From JANMDN01 sp031376285 (GTDB taxonomy: Bacteria > Actinomycetota > Thermoleophilia > Miltoncostaeales > Miltoncostaeaceae), in the NCBI GenBank assembly GCA_031376285.1, contig JANMDN010000041.1:1-64000 (forward strand): a stretch of 64,000 nt of DNA, in the 5' to 3' direction. The position numbers and the translations under genes are program-made. Below the pieces are notes generated by a model. It did no database searches, was not told where the DNA came from, and saw only the letters and a list, made by a program, of their open reading frames with translations. Within the stretch, counting starts at the first letter, position 1. Each line of letters begins with the position of its first letter. Positions 44,301 through 51,192 of the stretch are shown here, in pieces.

Positions 44301-45256
44301 TCGGAGAGGTTCATCGCCCAGAGGGTCGTATCGTCGTCACTCACGGCGATGCCACCGAGACCGAGCTTGCCGACCGCCGAAAACGAGGCCGGATCGTGGA
44401 ACCACTGGTTGAAGTTGTATGTGCCGGTTGGGTGCGGGTCGACCACGGTTGCCGCGGTCGCGCCCGGGACGCTGTTCAGGTTGGCGAAGAGTGTGGGTGA
44501 GCCGGGTGTGGCGGCATCGGCATCGGGGACCTGGTAGATCGCCATCGGTCCGTCCGGGCCGAAGCCAGTGTGACGGCGCATGTACGCCGCGACGAAAAGT
44601 GTCTTCGACGACCGGTGGAACGCCCCGCCGAAGGTCGAACCAAGGTCACCCTGAGTGCCAAGCGGCTGGAGGAGTGGATTCGGTGCCCCAGAGCCAAGAC
44701 TCGCGGGGGCCGGCGATGTCGCCGTGTACGGCCAGCGAACGAGGGCGTGGCGACTGGCGAAGGGTCCGTTCTCGGGTCCGAATCGGTAGCACGTCGTCGT
44801 GAGCATCGGATTGCTCTGGCAGTAGTCAGCGGGATTTGAGACACCGACGTTCGCCGTACCGCCGTCGGCGAGGAACTGGACCGACGTCGCCAATCCCGAT
44901 CCGGCAGGCCCGAAGCGCAGGAAGCTCTTGGAAGCCGGGATGGTGAACTCCACCCGGTACCGCCCGGCCCCGGGTGTTGTGAGCGTGTAGGCGCCGGTTG
45001 ACGAACTGGTGGCGGTCGCCACGCTCGCGCCGCCCGCGTCGTAGGCCGTGACCTGGATCCCCTGCGCGAAGGGTTCGACAAACGTCGCCGAGTTGTCGCG
45101 CTGGCCGTTCTGGTTGTAGTCCCGAAACACGGTTCCGGTGATCGCAGCATGCGCGCGGTCGGAGGCGACAAGTCCCAAGGCGCCAACAAGCGCGGTCAGG
45201 AGTGCGGTCGCGGTGTGAGTACGACGGCCAAGCGGGTGGGAGGATCGGCGATGCAT
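32378..45256 (-). CDS. Giant secreted repeat protein with about 24 SdrD-type B domains
   Basis: About 4292 residues. A signal peptide (MHRRSSHPLGRRTHTATALL, cleavage near AHA) is followed by one B-like domain. A region of about 480 residues with WD/propeller-like strands comes next (LGGIAVSDDDTTLWAMNLSD, GIVYVGG). From about residue 640 to 4150 there are 23 B-type domains, mostly about 160 residues each. Each begins LGNRVW-D-x-D-N-S-G, a calcium-loop-like motif, and ends SNLTVDFGF. A DUF11-like domain closes the protein. There is no LPXTG motif and no final membrane helix, so the anchoring is unknown. ATG at 45256 follows GGGGAC and gives the signal peptide. Calcium-stiffened adhesin or surface filament is the likely role (inference). 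Confidence 0.92.
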   Translation of the reverse strand: MHRRSSHPLGRRTHTATALLTALVGALGLVASDRAHAAITGTVFRDYNQNGQRDNSATFVEPFAQGIQVTAYDAGGASVATATSSSTGAYTLTTPGAGRYRVEFTIPASKSFLRFGPAGSGLATSVQFLADGGTANVGVSNPADYCQSNPMLTTTCYRFGPENGPFASRHALVRWPYTATSPAPASLGSGAPNPLLQPLGTQGDLGSTFGGAFHRSSKTLFVAAYMRRHTGFGPDGPMAIYQVPDADAATPGSPTLFANLNSVPGATAATVVDPHPTGTYNFNQWFHDPASFSAVGKLGLGGIAVSDDDTTLWAMNLSDRTLLKMGIGSGGSPVAPTAASAFAVPNQCKNAYATRPFAVVEHDGIVYVGGVCSGQTGPAAGQRDATDMNAWVVTFDPTTSTWGSKVLNFPSGYSRNRVFIGDTVRGTYTPWKDSFSELAFNTVGGPQGNMQVPTTYEGMLTDLAFHGDDMVVAFRPRTTDQIGNYTGDTASGSAFYTGFPAGEIVRACKATAGGWLPESNASSVAGCATAFGPGAAPGNGGGPGGGEFYYDGMNDGGTGANAFHAETIAGGLHQIPGSFELAASMSDPNDICSGGAALLSQNNGSRVRNTLIIAGDLCENNPPETFGKSNGIGDIIALCDLAPIQIGNRVWLDKDADGIQDAGEAPLAGIQVKLFAPGADPASATALATATTDASGNYIFSNGTGTSTASSRFGVTGLTKLTNDFQIVIDTTQTAVTTPGLVLTKADGDATTNGDFRDSDATLTGNFAIVNVDVAGPGNNNHSYDVGFVGFSLGNRVWLDPNNNGGLDTGETPVAGVLVRLLNAAGTAVNDPVSGAALTATTDANGYYRFDGLTAGDYRVQVDKTNFATGGPLVNHLSSTVNGPAPNSNAESEDDGVDDAAPATNGITSPAITLGPGSVEPETADGETDRSTSDTALHLTPVTDARTNLTLDFGFFKPLSVGNRVWKDTNNDGLISGGETGITGVKVNLLDSVGAPATNGRGILVAQATTDPSGFFRFDDLIPGSYTICVDKASFAAAAPLVAMRSSTTTEPSPEGDTDSDDNGIDDSAPATNGICAASVTLSAGDEPLGDLGGGPGHGPNGDVQSNLTVDFGFFLPFSLGNRVWNDANNNGAFDTGELGITGVKLNLLDAAGDPVIGAAQAATDPSGFFRFDDLPPGDYKVQVDPVSFQTGGPLVLFRSSTTTEASPNADVDANDNGIDSATPDVGGITTGTIALGTGNEPSGDLGGGPGHGAVGDVHSNLSLDFGFWKPLSVGNRVWFDADGSGTMNGTESGIEGVKVDLLDAAGNPVAGVAQETTDPNGFFRFDGLAPGTYKVRVAAANFQASGVLETYISSAVTEASPDTNVDKNDNGVDSATPATGGITSGVVTLGPGNEPDTTVETGGGTNGPTGDLRDNLTVDFGFLVPFSIGNRVWADTDNSGTINAADGTNPGVAGAKVNLVDSAGNPVAGVAQQTTDADGFFRFDGLAPGDVKVCVDKSNFSGAGVLLGSTSSSTTEADPDGGSDSNDNGIDAAAPATNGVCSGVVTLGPGTPVSGGEPLADLGGGPSHGPVGDSQSELTVDFGFFFPFSLGNRVWNDKDNSGTLNAADGVSPGILGAKLNLLDSAGAPVLDGAGLPVTATTDSNGFFRFDNLLPGTYQVELAASNFTGAGALVGLMSSTTTVGDPNSDVDLDDNGIDSIDPSTTPIATGTIQIGPGSEPTGDLGSGPGHGVGGDARSNLTVDFGMVKAFSLGNRVWNDKDNSGTINAADGATPGIDGVKLTLLDASGTPVAGVPIATSDPNGFFRFDGLPPGDYKVRINTTNFAVGGVIEGMGSSTTTEANPNLDIDSNDNGIDSATPVTTGVTSGVVTLGPGNEPASESGGGVQGPSGDLGANLTLDFGFVTPFSLGNRVWNDADNSGDINGADGASPGIAGVKLNLLDAAGNPVAGVTQQTTDSDGFYRFDTLLPGTYKVCADKANFAPAGALANLRSSTVTVASSDTDINSDDNGIDDAAAATNGICAGVVTLGPSTEPTGDLGSGPGDGPHGDDHSNLTVDMGFFAPYSVGNRVWFDDNNNGLIDDGATPGVAGVKVNILDAAGNPVAGGAQQTTDADGFFRFDNLLPGTFTLELDKSNFATGGPLAGSVSATTTEASPDANVNNNDNGIDNVDPATNGIRTGVVTLGAPGVLAEPTGDLGAGPGHGPNGDDHSNLTVDFGQFRPFSLGNRVWRDLDNSGTINTADGASPGLTGVTVNLLDGAGAPVLDGAGAPITTTTGLNGFFRFDMLVPGDYTVEIDKASFGAGQPLEGAVSSTVTEADPNVDGDTNDNGIDNPTPATNGIRSAVVTLGPGGGEPTGDLGGGPGHGAGGDGRSNLTLDFGFVQPFSLGNRVWLDIDNSGTINGADGATPGAAGVKVNLVDSGGNPANDIFGNAVAQATTDSNGFFRFDGLAPTGFKVCVDRTNFGGAGALGGHASSTITEASPNADIDSTDNGIDSATPGTTGVCSGLVNLGPGNEPTGDLGDGPAHGAADIRSNLTVDFGFFKPFSVGNRIWRDLDGSGDVSAADGATPGIGGVFVNLLDATGNPASDVNGSTVLQATTDPNGFFRFDNLPPGDYRVEVDKASFDTAQPLEFHKSSTVTETNPNADINSTDNGLDNPDPATNGIRTGVISLGPALEPTGDLGGGPGNGPHGDNHSNLTIDLGFFTPFTLGNRVWRDLDNSGALDAADGATPGVAGVKVNLLTPAGGPVTDADGITVAQATTDTDGFFRFDDLVPGDYKVEVDKASFAAGEPLEVHKSSTTTEAGPNANVDANDNGVDASAPATTGVRSGVVTLGPGTEPTSDLGGGPGHGVAGDNFSNLTVDFGFFKPFTLGSRVVTDLDNSGTINALDGATPGTPGVVVKLTDAAGNAVTDADGAPVTTTSTDPDGFFRFDNLVPGDYRVELVKTNFLAGGAIEAFTSSDPTEPDPNTNTIGDDNGIDDPNPGTNGITTGVITLGPGNEPTGDLSGGPGHGPTGDNHSNLTIGFGVFKPFVLGNRIFADADNSGTLNATDGATPGIGGVKVTLLTGTGDPVTDADGVPVGQATTDSDGFFRFENLVPGDYIMDVDKANFAATKPLEHWASSTATEADPNLNVDGNDNGINNANPQTNGIRTGALKLGPGTEPTGDLDGGPGHGSTGDDHSNLTVDFGFFKPYSLGNRVFADPNNSGTIDGPDGATPGIAGVKINLLDGAGDPADDAFGNPIPQATTDTDGFFRFDRLAAGTFKVEIDTVNFAPGAALEGKTSSDPTSATPNDDTDSDDNGIDSATPATVAIQSGQVTIGPDTEPTADLGGGPGHGPFGDDHSNLTVDFGFYLPFSLGNRVALDINNNGTLEPTEVGPAGVKVNLFDGDGNPTVDINANTVVQTTTDPNGFFRFDNLPPGDYTVEVDAASFGAGQPLEHFVSSTTTETNANANGNNNDNGIDERDPATDGVATAAITLGPGGEPTGELGTGPGDGPHGDAHSNLTLDFGFVKPYSLGNRVFLDADNSGTMGLSELGVANVVVALLDGNGDPARDANGDLVPPATTTPNGFYRFDNLLPGDYRVRANAVNFQAGGLLENLVSSGPTELDPDANGDGNDNGVAVADPLADGITSGVVTLGPGDEPTGDLGTGPGHGTTGDDHSNLTVDLGFYGPYTVGDRVFADLNNNGLFDTGEVGIKDVVVNVRQPDGTLIVTTATGNDGFFRVDGLAPGDVKVQIDKSNFEPNAVLGHMGSSQTTEVDPNADIDGNDNGIDNPTPTSTGISSGVVTLGSADPQGDSEPAGDLGTGPGHGPNGDLHSNLTIDFGFYPKATIGDRVWFDVNYNGVQDPGEVGIAGVVVRLLQSGGLIAERVTDKDGAFEFIDIVPGNDYQLEVVPPPSYLVTTPGAGSDPTLDSTIDPTTKRTAMLTIAPGQKDPAFDIGLWKPSAIGQVIWNDLNGDGLRTSDEPGLPGVTVTLFKNGERVTDTQTGPDGTYRFENVVPGDGYAVEVTLPAGFIVTLQDQGPADNRDSDLDRTTHRSATISVAPGEQNLTVDGGLFQPGAIGDTVWIDTNGNGTQDEGELGVPDVQINVFRAGVLIGSTKTDANGKYRIDGLPSGQQVEVEFIPPTGFVLGVSTRQTVTVPPNGEVLGVDMPLLVSKATASVERATIAITEVGPPIARAKGTATYVISVKNVSPTNITATAVTVTDALAPGTTFVPDGSSPGLTLRSGRVYSRLGDLRRAQVKRIRITVRISHGAASRLVNRSTASASNASRVRAQAATRILPSGAAAPAVTG

Positions 45257-45480
45257 GTTCGAAAGTCCCCTTCTCAGGTTCGGGCGGAGAACGCAGGCGA
45301 CAGCGCGCCATGTAGATGTGCATCGGGTTCCCGAATGTGGAACTGAGCGTTGTGGCTCACGCAGGGTGCGTGAAGACGGCGCCCACCGCCGACATGCCGT
45401 CGCCGTTGCGTCCGGAACGTCCGGGCCCGACGCTCCTGGCAAATGTCGTTCGGAGGCCTGGCGCGTACGCTTCGCCGCCG

Positions 45481-46641
45481 ATGCGAGCCAGTCCGAGAAA
45501 GCGCACGATCCTCGGCCTTGCCGTCTGCGCGCAGGGGACGCTCGCCCTGCTTCACCAGGGCGTCCCCGTCCTCGGACCCGAGCTGCGCGAGCACTACGGC
45601 ACGAGCCTCGCCGGGACCGGCGCGCTCCTCGGCGCGTCGAGTCTCGGGATCCTCGTCGCCACGTTCGCGTGGGGTGAGCTGGCCGACCGCAGGGGCGAGC
45701 GGCTCGTCATCAGTCTCGGCCTGGCCGGCGCCGTCGTCGCGTTGCTCGCCGCGGCGACGGTGCCGTCCTACCTGCTGATGGGCGCCGCCCTCTTTGCCGC
45801 GGGGGTCTTCGCCGCCGCCGGTAACGCCGCAAGCGGCCGTGTTGTGCTCGGATGGTTCGCACCCGAGCAGCGCGGACTCGCGACGGGGATCCGTCTCACT
45901 GCGACACCGCTCGGGGGGGCGGTCGCCGCCCTGATCCTCCCGGCGGCGTTCGCTCTCGGTGGCCTCGACGCGCCGTTCCTGGCGCTGGCGGCGATCAGCG
46001 CCGTGGTGTGCGCTGCGACTGCGAGGTGGCTTCGCGACCCGCCGGCCCCGGCCATGTCGACCAACCCAGGGCGACACCCGATCCGTGACGTGCGCGTCTG
46101 GCGCATCGCGAGTTCCTGTGCGCCGTTTGTCGCCGTCCACATCGCGATGAGCGCCTTCCTCGTGATCTACCTCGACGCCGAGGTTGGCCTCCGAGCTTGG
46201 TGGAGCGCGTCGGTCTTCGGCGCGACGCAGGTCGCCGGTGCAGGCGCCCGGATCGCGGTTGGGCGCTGGTCAGATCGCCACCGACGGCGCATCGCACCGA
46301 TCCACACCCTCGGCGTGATCACCGTGGCGGTCGTCACGGCGGCTGCGGCCACTTCGCGCTGGGCGCCAGCTCTGACGGCAGCGCTGATCTCGATTGCCGC
46401 GATCCTCGCAATGGCCGCCACGGCCGTCCCCCAGATCGCCACCGCCGAGATTGTCGGGATCGAGCGCGCAGGCGCGGCGATCGGCCTGCAGAACACGATG
46501 TTTTATGCGGCGGTCGCGGCGAGCCCACCGCTCTTTGGCTGGATCGTCGACCAGTCGAGCTGGACGGTGGCACTCGCGACCTTCGCGGCGATCGCGGCCA
46601 CTGGGACGCTCGCGCTCACCCCACTTCGGAGACTGATCTGA
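45481..46641 (+). CDS. MFS transporter
   Basis: A membrane protein of 386 residues with about twelve helices. The cytoplasmic loop between helices 2 and 3 has the MFS motif GELADRRGERLV, and the matching loop in the second half has GRWSDRHRRRIAP. ATG at 45481 is used because the first helix follows at once; the upstream frame is not membrane-like. It is transcribed divergently from the giant gene across a 224-nt gap. Substrate unknown; the family includes cyanate and sugar-acid carriers. Confidence 0.88.
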   Translation: MRASPRKRTILGLAVCAQGTLALLHQGVPVLGPELREHYGTSLAGTGALLGASSLGILVATFAWGELADRRGERLVISLGLAGAVVALLAAATVPSYLLMGAALFAAGVFAAAGNAASGRVVLGWFAPEQRGLATGIRLTATPLGGAVAALILPAAFALGGLDAPFLALAAISAVVCAATARWLRDPPAPAMSTNPGRHPIRDVRVWRIASSCAPFVAVHIAMSAFLVIYLDAEVGLRAWWSASVFGATQVAGAGARIAVGRWSDRHRRRIAPIHTLGVITVAVVTAAAATSRWAPALTAALISIAAILAMAATAVPQIATAEIVGIERAGAAIGLQNTMFYAAVAASPPLFGWIVDQSSWTVALATFAAIAATGTLALTPLRRLI

Positions 46642-46805
46642 GGCGCACGAACGAGGATCCGCCGAGTACGGTGGGCCTTGGTGCGCTCCTCGACGGCGGC
46701 GACGACGACATTGTTGCCGGAGCGCACGAGTCTCAAGTTTGAGAGCGTCTGGCTCGGCAGGGGGGTTCGCTCTGACGTCGAGCCCGCGGGGCTGGCGTTG
46801 CGGCG

Positions 46806-47588
46806 CTATCCGTTCGCGCTTCGGACCAGTTGTCGGTAGAGCGGCCGAATTGAGGCGAGGTCGACCGTCGTGGCCGGAGTTGGGAGCACAACACGCTGCG
46901 GGCCGTGGCCGCTCAGGGTGACGGTTCCGGTGGTGCGCGCCGTGCCGATCCGCGCTTCGAACTTCAGGAGCAGGGCGTCTGCGGTGGTGGCCGTCAGTCG
47001 CGTCAGGCCGACCCGGAAGACGTCGACCTTGGTGCTCCCCAGGACGTCGCTACGAATGTAGGCGTTCTTGCCCTGCTGCAGGAGCACCGGGTTCTCAGGC
47101 TTTGGCGCGGCCAGCTTGTTCAGAATCGCGATCGACTCGTCGACCGGCCCAGCGGCCAGGGCGGCGGGGCGCGACACCCACTGAATGCCGGGCCTGCCGC
47201 GCTTGACCATCGCGGCGGTGAGGCCGGGGATGTCTCCCTCGAAGATCGTCGCCCGTTTCCATGCGAGCCGACGTCCGCGCGATGGCACGCCACCTGTGCC
47301 CTCGACCTGGAGGAGCATCGTCCCCTTGCTCGCCAGAAAGTCGATCTGGCCGGTCATGAGGAGGGCGCGGCCGTCGGGCAGCGGATTTCGCAGACGAAAG
47401 CGAGCCCCACCCTTCTCGGCATTGTTCGAGAGCACACGAGCGAGCGCTTGGGCCTGGGTTCGGGTAAGCGGGGTGCCAAGCTCGGCACTCGCCGTCGAGG
47501 TGGTCGGAGACGTTGTGCTGTCACCCCCACCACCGCAGCCAGCGAGCGCGAGCGCAAGAAGCACGACCGGCAGGAGGCGTCGGATCAT
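46806..47588 (-). CDS. Lipoprotein, LppX/LprG-like length and layout
   Basis: A lipoprotein of 260 residues: MIRRLLPVVLLALALAGCGG ends in a good lipobox (LAGC). The mature part has alternating strands (GTMLLQVEG, TDALLLKFEARIG, TGTVTLSGHG), in the manner of lipid-binding lipoproteins, but I cannot confirm the family. ATG at 47588 overlaps the stop of the beta-helix gene by 4 nt, so the two are translated together. Probably anchored outside the membrane. Confidence 0.72.
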   Translation of the reverse strand: MIRRLLPVVLLALALAGCGGGGDSTTSPTTSTASAELGTPLTRTQAQALARVLSNNAEKGGARFRLRNPLPDGRALLMTGQIDFLASKGTMLLQVEGTGGVPSRGRRLAWKRATIFEGDIPGLTAAMVKRGRPGIQWVSRPAALAAGPVDESIAILNKLAAPKPENPVLLQQGKNAYIRSDVLGSTKVDVFRVGLTRLTATTADALLLKFEARIGTARTTGTVTLSGHGPQRVVLPTPATTVDLASIRPLYRQLVRSANG

Positions 47589-48844
47589 CGCGGCGGGACC
47601 TTCACCGAGGCGAGGTCGATTGCGCCGGGAAGACCAACCGCGACCTCGGCGGGCGCCGTCGCCGCGTCTGGCATGTTCGGCCGTGGGCCTGGGGCCGGAA
47701 CCTCCCTGAAGCTCAACCCAGGTGGTTCCTTGGGAAGTCTTGGAATGCCGGTCACCGTTGCGCCCGCCGAGCCACATGAGAGCGCCGCTTGGATACCCGG
47801 GGGAAATGACGTGTCAAACCGGTTGGCTTCGAAGCAGCTCCCATTCGCGCTCACCTTGGCGCCGGTCGAGTCGTAGAGCGCGAGGTCGGTGCCGTTGCGC
47901 TCGACGACGTTGCCGGCCACGGTGCTCATCGAGGGCGCGAATCCTGCGAGGTCGGTGATCACGATCCCCGGTCCGGAATTGCCGGTGACGCGGTTTCGAA
48001 GTACCTGGACGCGCTCGCTGCCACCGATCGCGATGCCGTAGCCGAAGGCACCCTCACCGGCCGGGCTCTTCGGGTTGTTGTTATCCGTGACGAGGTTGCC
48101 GGCAATGGTCACGTCCTGAGATGGTGCAACCCGCTCACGGTCCTGAGAGTTCGAGGTGATCCCGACACGGTTCCCGCGGTACACGGATCGGATCAGTGTG
48201 ACCGTGCTGGAGTTCGTGCCCTCGTAGCCGATCGTGTTCGCTTCGGCGACCGAGTCGGTGACGAGCCCATTGCACGGCTTGCACTGCCCGATGTAGATCC
48301 CCGAGTCCGCGTGGCCGCTTGCGTAGATGTGGTCGAACCGACCGTCACGTGCCTGGAAGGCGTACACGCCGTAGAGGCTGTTGTTGTGGGCGGTGATGTA
48401 GCTCCCGCGCCAGCCCTTGATGGGGGGCGCGTTCGGATCCACAGTCCCGTCGGCCTGCTCTGCCCCGTTGAAGATCAGTCCGTTGTTCAGGTAGCGACGG
48501 ATCGTCACGTTCTCGACCGCGACGCCGTCACTCGTAACGACGATTCCGTCGGAGCGAGTGAAGCCGCCGTCGAGGATCACGCGGTTGCGGTCAAGGCCGC
48601 GGATCACGATCCGGTCGGTCGTGACGTTGACTGACTCCGGGTAGACCCCTGGCGAAATCAGGACGAGGTCGCCGGGCCCCGCGGCGTCCACGGCCGCCTG
48701 AATGGTCGGCTGATCGGCAGGCACTGCGATCGTGCGACCGCGGGCACCGGTCGCCGCGGTGTTCGTGCTGGCGCCTCCCCCGCACCCGGCGACCACCAAG
48801 GCCGCAGCAAGCACAAGGAGCGCGTTCCGGGGCGCTCGCATCAT
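47585..48844 (-). CDS. Right-handed beta-helix lipoprotein
   Basis: A lipoprotein of 419 residues (signal ending VVAGCGGG). After a TIQAAVDAAGPGDLVLISPGVYPESV motif, typical of pectate-lyase-like or NosD-like beta-helix proteins, there are repeated coils (VAVENVTIRRYLNNGLI, GNRVGITSNS, VLRNRVTGNSGPGIVI). These proteins bind or process polysaccharide or pack into surfaces. No catalytic residues can be named. It is first in a two-gene unit with the lipoprotein below it. Confidence 0.85.
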   Translation of the reverse strand: MMRAPRNALLVLAAALVVAGCGGGASTNTAATGARGRTIAVPADQPTIQAAVDAAGPGDLVLISPGVYPESVNVTTDRIVIRGLDRNRVILDGGFTRSDGIVVTSDGVAVENVTIRRYLNNGLIFNGAEQADGTVDPNAPPIKGWRGSYITAHNNSLYGVYAFQARDGRFDHIYASGHADSGIYIGQCKPCNGLVTDSVAEANTIGYEGTNSSTVTLIRSVYRGNRVGITSNSQDRERVAPSQDVTIAGNLVTDNNNPKSPAGEGAFGYGIAIGGSERVQVLRNRVTGNSGPGIVITDLAGFAPSMSTVAGNVVERNGTDLALYDSTGAKVSANGSCFEANRFDTSFPPGIQAALSCGSAGATVTGIPRLPKEPPGLSFREVPAPGPRPNMPDAATAPAEVAVGLPGAIDLASVKVPPR

Positions 48845-48959
48845 CGTGGGCGGAGGCTACCAACCAGGAAACGTCTGGCCGACGAACCGCGCTCGGTTCG
48901 AGGACATCCGCCGCAGGCATCGCGAATTCAGCGATTCGCCGACGCGCGCCTCATCCGCT

Positions 48960-49075
48960 GACTGTCAAACGAGGGGCATTTCTTGACTGTCACCCCGCGG
49001 GCGTTTCTTGACTGTCACGCGAGGGGCCTTTCTTGACTGTCACTTTGCCCCCCTTTTCGGACAGTCAAGAAAATC
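48960..49075. repeat. 25-bp tandem repeats with an inverted end copy
   Basis: Units at 48960-48984, 48985-49009 and 49010-49034 share GACTGTCA and TTTCTT with variable middles; a partial unit follows. TTTCTTGACTGTC (49029-49041) and GACAGTCAAGAAA (49060-49072) form a perfect 13-bp inverted repeat. It lies in the gap between lysS and the beta-helix gene. Confidence 0.75.
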
Positions 49076-49109
49076 ACGCATAGCGCGACATTCCCGCGCG
49101 CGTCGGGTG

Positions 49110-50636
49110 CTACGCGTCGCGGAGCGCTGGGAAGAGCACGACCTCGCGGATCGTGTCGCGTCCCGTGAGGAGCATCACCAGGCGGTCGATGCCGACGCCG
49201 AGGCCGCCCGTGGGGGGCATCCCGTATTCGAGCGCCGCGATGTAGTCCTCGTCCATCGGCTGCGACTCGTGGTCGCCACCGGCGTTCGCCGCGGACTGGG
49301 CGCGCAGTCGTTCGCGCTGATCGTCGGGGTCGTTTAGTTCGCTGTAGGCGTTTGCGATCTCCATGCCACCGCAGAAGGCTTCGAAGCGCTCGACGATCTC
49401 CGGCTCACCGGGGCGGCTCTTCGCAAATGGCGAGAGCGCGAGCGGGTAGTCGTGGACGAACGTCGGCTGGATGAGCGTCGGCTCGAGGGCCTGGGTGAGG
49501 AGCTCGTCGACGAGCTTCGGCCACGCGGCGGTCTCGGGCGCGTCGTAGCCCTTGGCTCGCATCGCGTCGCGGAGCGCGCCCGCGTCGCCGAGCGCGGCGA
49601 TGTCGAGCCCGCTTGTCTCGCGCAACCCGTCGCGGAGGGTGACGCGCGCCCATGGCGGGGCCAGGTTGATTTCGTGGCCCCGCCAGCTCACCGTGGTCGA
49701 CCCAGCGGCGGAGGTCGCGACCGCGCCGACCATGGCTTCGAGCATCGCCATCACATCGGAGTAGTCGGCGTAGGCCTCGTAGGTTTCGAGCATCGTGAAC
49801 TCGGGGTTGTGCTTGAAGCTGATCCCCTCGTTTCGGAAGTCCTTACCGAGTTCGTAGACCTTCTCGAGGCCCCCGACGATGCACCGCTTGAGATACAGCT
49901 CCGTCGCGATCCGCAGGAAGAAGTCGCGGTCGAGGGTGTTGTGATGGGTCACGAACGGGCGAGCCGCGGCTCCCCCATAGATCGGCTGGAGGACCGGCGT
50001 CTCGACCTCGACAAAGCCCAGGTCGTCGAGGAAACGGCGAATCCCGGCCACGATCTTGGCCCGTGTCAGGAAGACGCCGCGTACCTCGGGGGAAGCGATC
50101 AGGTCGGCGTAGCGCTGCCGATACCGCGTCTCGGGGTCCTTCAGACCGTGGTGCTTGTCAGGCGGAGGACGGAAGCTCTTGGCCAGGATCTCGTACCCTT
50201 GAAGGCCGATCGAGAGTTCACCGCGGCGGGTCCGAAGCAGCGGCCCCTCGACCCCGACGATGTCGCCGAGATCAAGGCGGACCAACCGTTCGAGTTGCTC
50301 CTCGCCCAGGACGTTCGACGTCGCCATGACCTGAATCCGGCCGCTGCGGTCCTCGATGTCGAGGAACGCCAGCTTGCCCTGGCCGCGGCGGCCGACCAGG
50401 CGACCCGCGACGCGAACCATCTCGGGACGTTCCTGGCCGGCTTCGAGCTCATCACCGTCCACCCTGACGTCGCCAATCGCGCGACGACCCGCGAATCGGT
50501 TGGGGAATGGATCGATTCCCTCTGCGCGAAGGGCGCTGGCCTTCGCGCGACGCTCCTCGATCAGTCGCTCAAGGCCCGCAGCGCCGTCGCCTGGATGACC
50601 CGCGGCCGGCAGCTCTCCGTTAGGAGCCGTGTTCAC
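49110..50636 (-). CDS. lysS: Lysyl-tRNA synthetase, class II
   Basis: A synthetase of 508 residues that charges tRNA-Lys. The N-terminal OB-fold anticodon-binding domain runs through residues 70-180. Class II motifs follow: motif 2 region ELGKDFRNEGISFKHNPEFTMLE and motif 3 GLGVGIDRLVMLLTG. GTG start at 50636, 17 nt inside the greA 3' end. The order dusB, greA, lysS then clpC (after the inserted block) resembles Bacillus. Confidence 0.96.
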   Translation of the reverse strand: MNTAPNGELPAAGHPGDGAAGLERLIEERRAKASALRAEGIDPFPNRFAGRRAIGDVRVDGDELEAGQERPEMVRVAGRLVGRRGQGKLAFLDIEDRSGRIQVMATSNVLGEEQLERLVRLDLGDIVGVEGPLLRTRRGELSIGLQGYEILAKSFRPPPDKHHGLKDPETRYRQRYADLIASPEVRGVFLTRAKIVAGIRRFLDDLGFVEVETPVLQPIYGGAAARPFVTHHNTLDRDFFLRIATELYLKRCIVGGLEKVYELGKDFRNEGISFKHNPEFTMLETYEAYADYSDVMAMLEAMVGAVATSAAGSTTVSWRGHEINLAPPWARVTLRDGLRETSGLDIAALGDAGALRDAMRAKGYDAPETAAWPKLVDELLTQALEPTLIQPTFVHDYPLALSPFAKSRPGEPEIVERFEAFCGGMEIANAYSELNDPDDQRERLRAQSAANAGGDHESQPMDEDYIAALEYGMPPTGGLGVGIDRLVMLLTGRDTIREVVLFPALRDA

Positions 50637-51108
50637 CAGCCTCGATCTTCACGACCTGGTACTGGACGGCGCCCTTCGCGGTCGGAACCGTGACCTTGTC
50701 GCCCTTCTTGTGGCCGATGAGGGCACGACCGACCGGGCTCTCGTTCGAAATCATGCCCTTTCGGGGATCGGACTCACCAGCGCCGACGATCTTGTACTCG
50801 AGGTTCTTCTTGCCTTTGACGTCCTTGATCGTGACCCGAACACCAATCGACACGCTCTCGGTCGAGACGTGCTCGACGTCGACGACACGCGCGTTTCGGA
50901 GCTGGCTTTCGAGGTGCAGGATCCGCCCCTCGACCATGGCCTGCTCGTTCTTAGCGTCTTCGTACTCGGAGTTCTCGGAGATGTCGCCGAACTCTCGTGC
51001 CTCTTTGATGCGCTCGGCAACCTCGCGACGGCGAACCGTCGACAGCTGGTCGAGCTCTTCTTGGAGCTTCTTGTAGCCCTCTTCTGTGAGGACGACCTCT
51101 CGTTCCAT
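50620..51108 (-). CDS. greA: Transcript cleavage factor GreA
   Basis: A factor of 162 residues that helps stalled RNA polymerase by stimulating transcript cleavage. The coiled-coil N-terminal domain carries the acidic tip (FGDISENSEYEDAKNEQ), and the C-terminal domain has the ISNESPVGRALIGHKKGD signature. ATG at 51108 follows AAGGAG. It overlaps lysS by 17 nt. Confidence 0.95.
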   Translation of the reverse strand: MEREVVLTEEGYKKLQEELDQLSTVRRREVAERIKEAREFGDISENSEYEDAKNEQAMVEGRILHLESQLRNARVVDVEHVSTESVSIGVRVTIKDVKGKKNLEYKIVGAGESDPRKGMISNESPVGRALIGHKKGDKVTVPTAKGAVQYQVVKIEAGEHGS

Positions 51109-51192
51109 TTCGGAGACTCCTTCGGACAGGGGCAGCCGTGGCGCCAACGGCACCCACGCGGCCGGTGAGGTTAGTTCAGGCGGGCCGGTGTT

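Noticed and set aside
32378..45256. The regular repeats as a CRISPR array or satellite
   Set aside because: The period is about 480 bp, the repeats are in one coding frame and each encodes a full domain.
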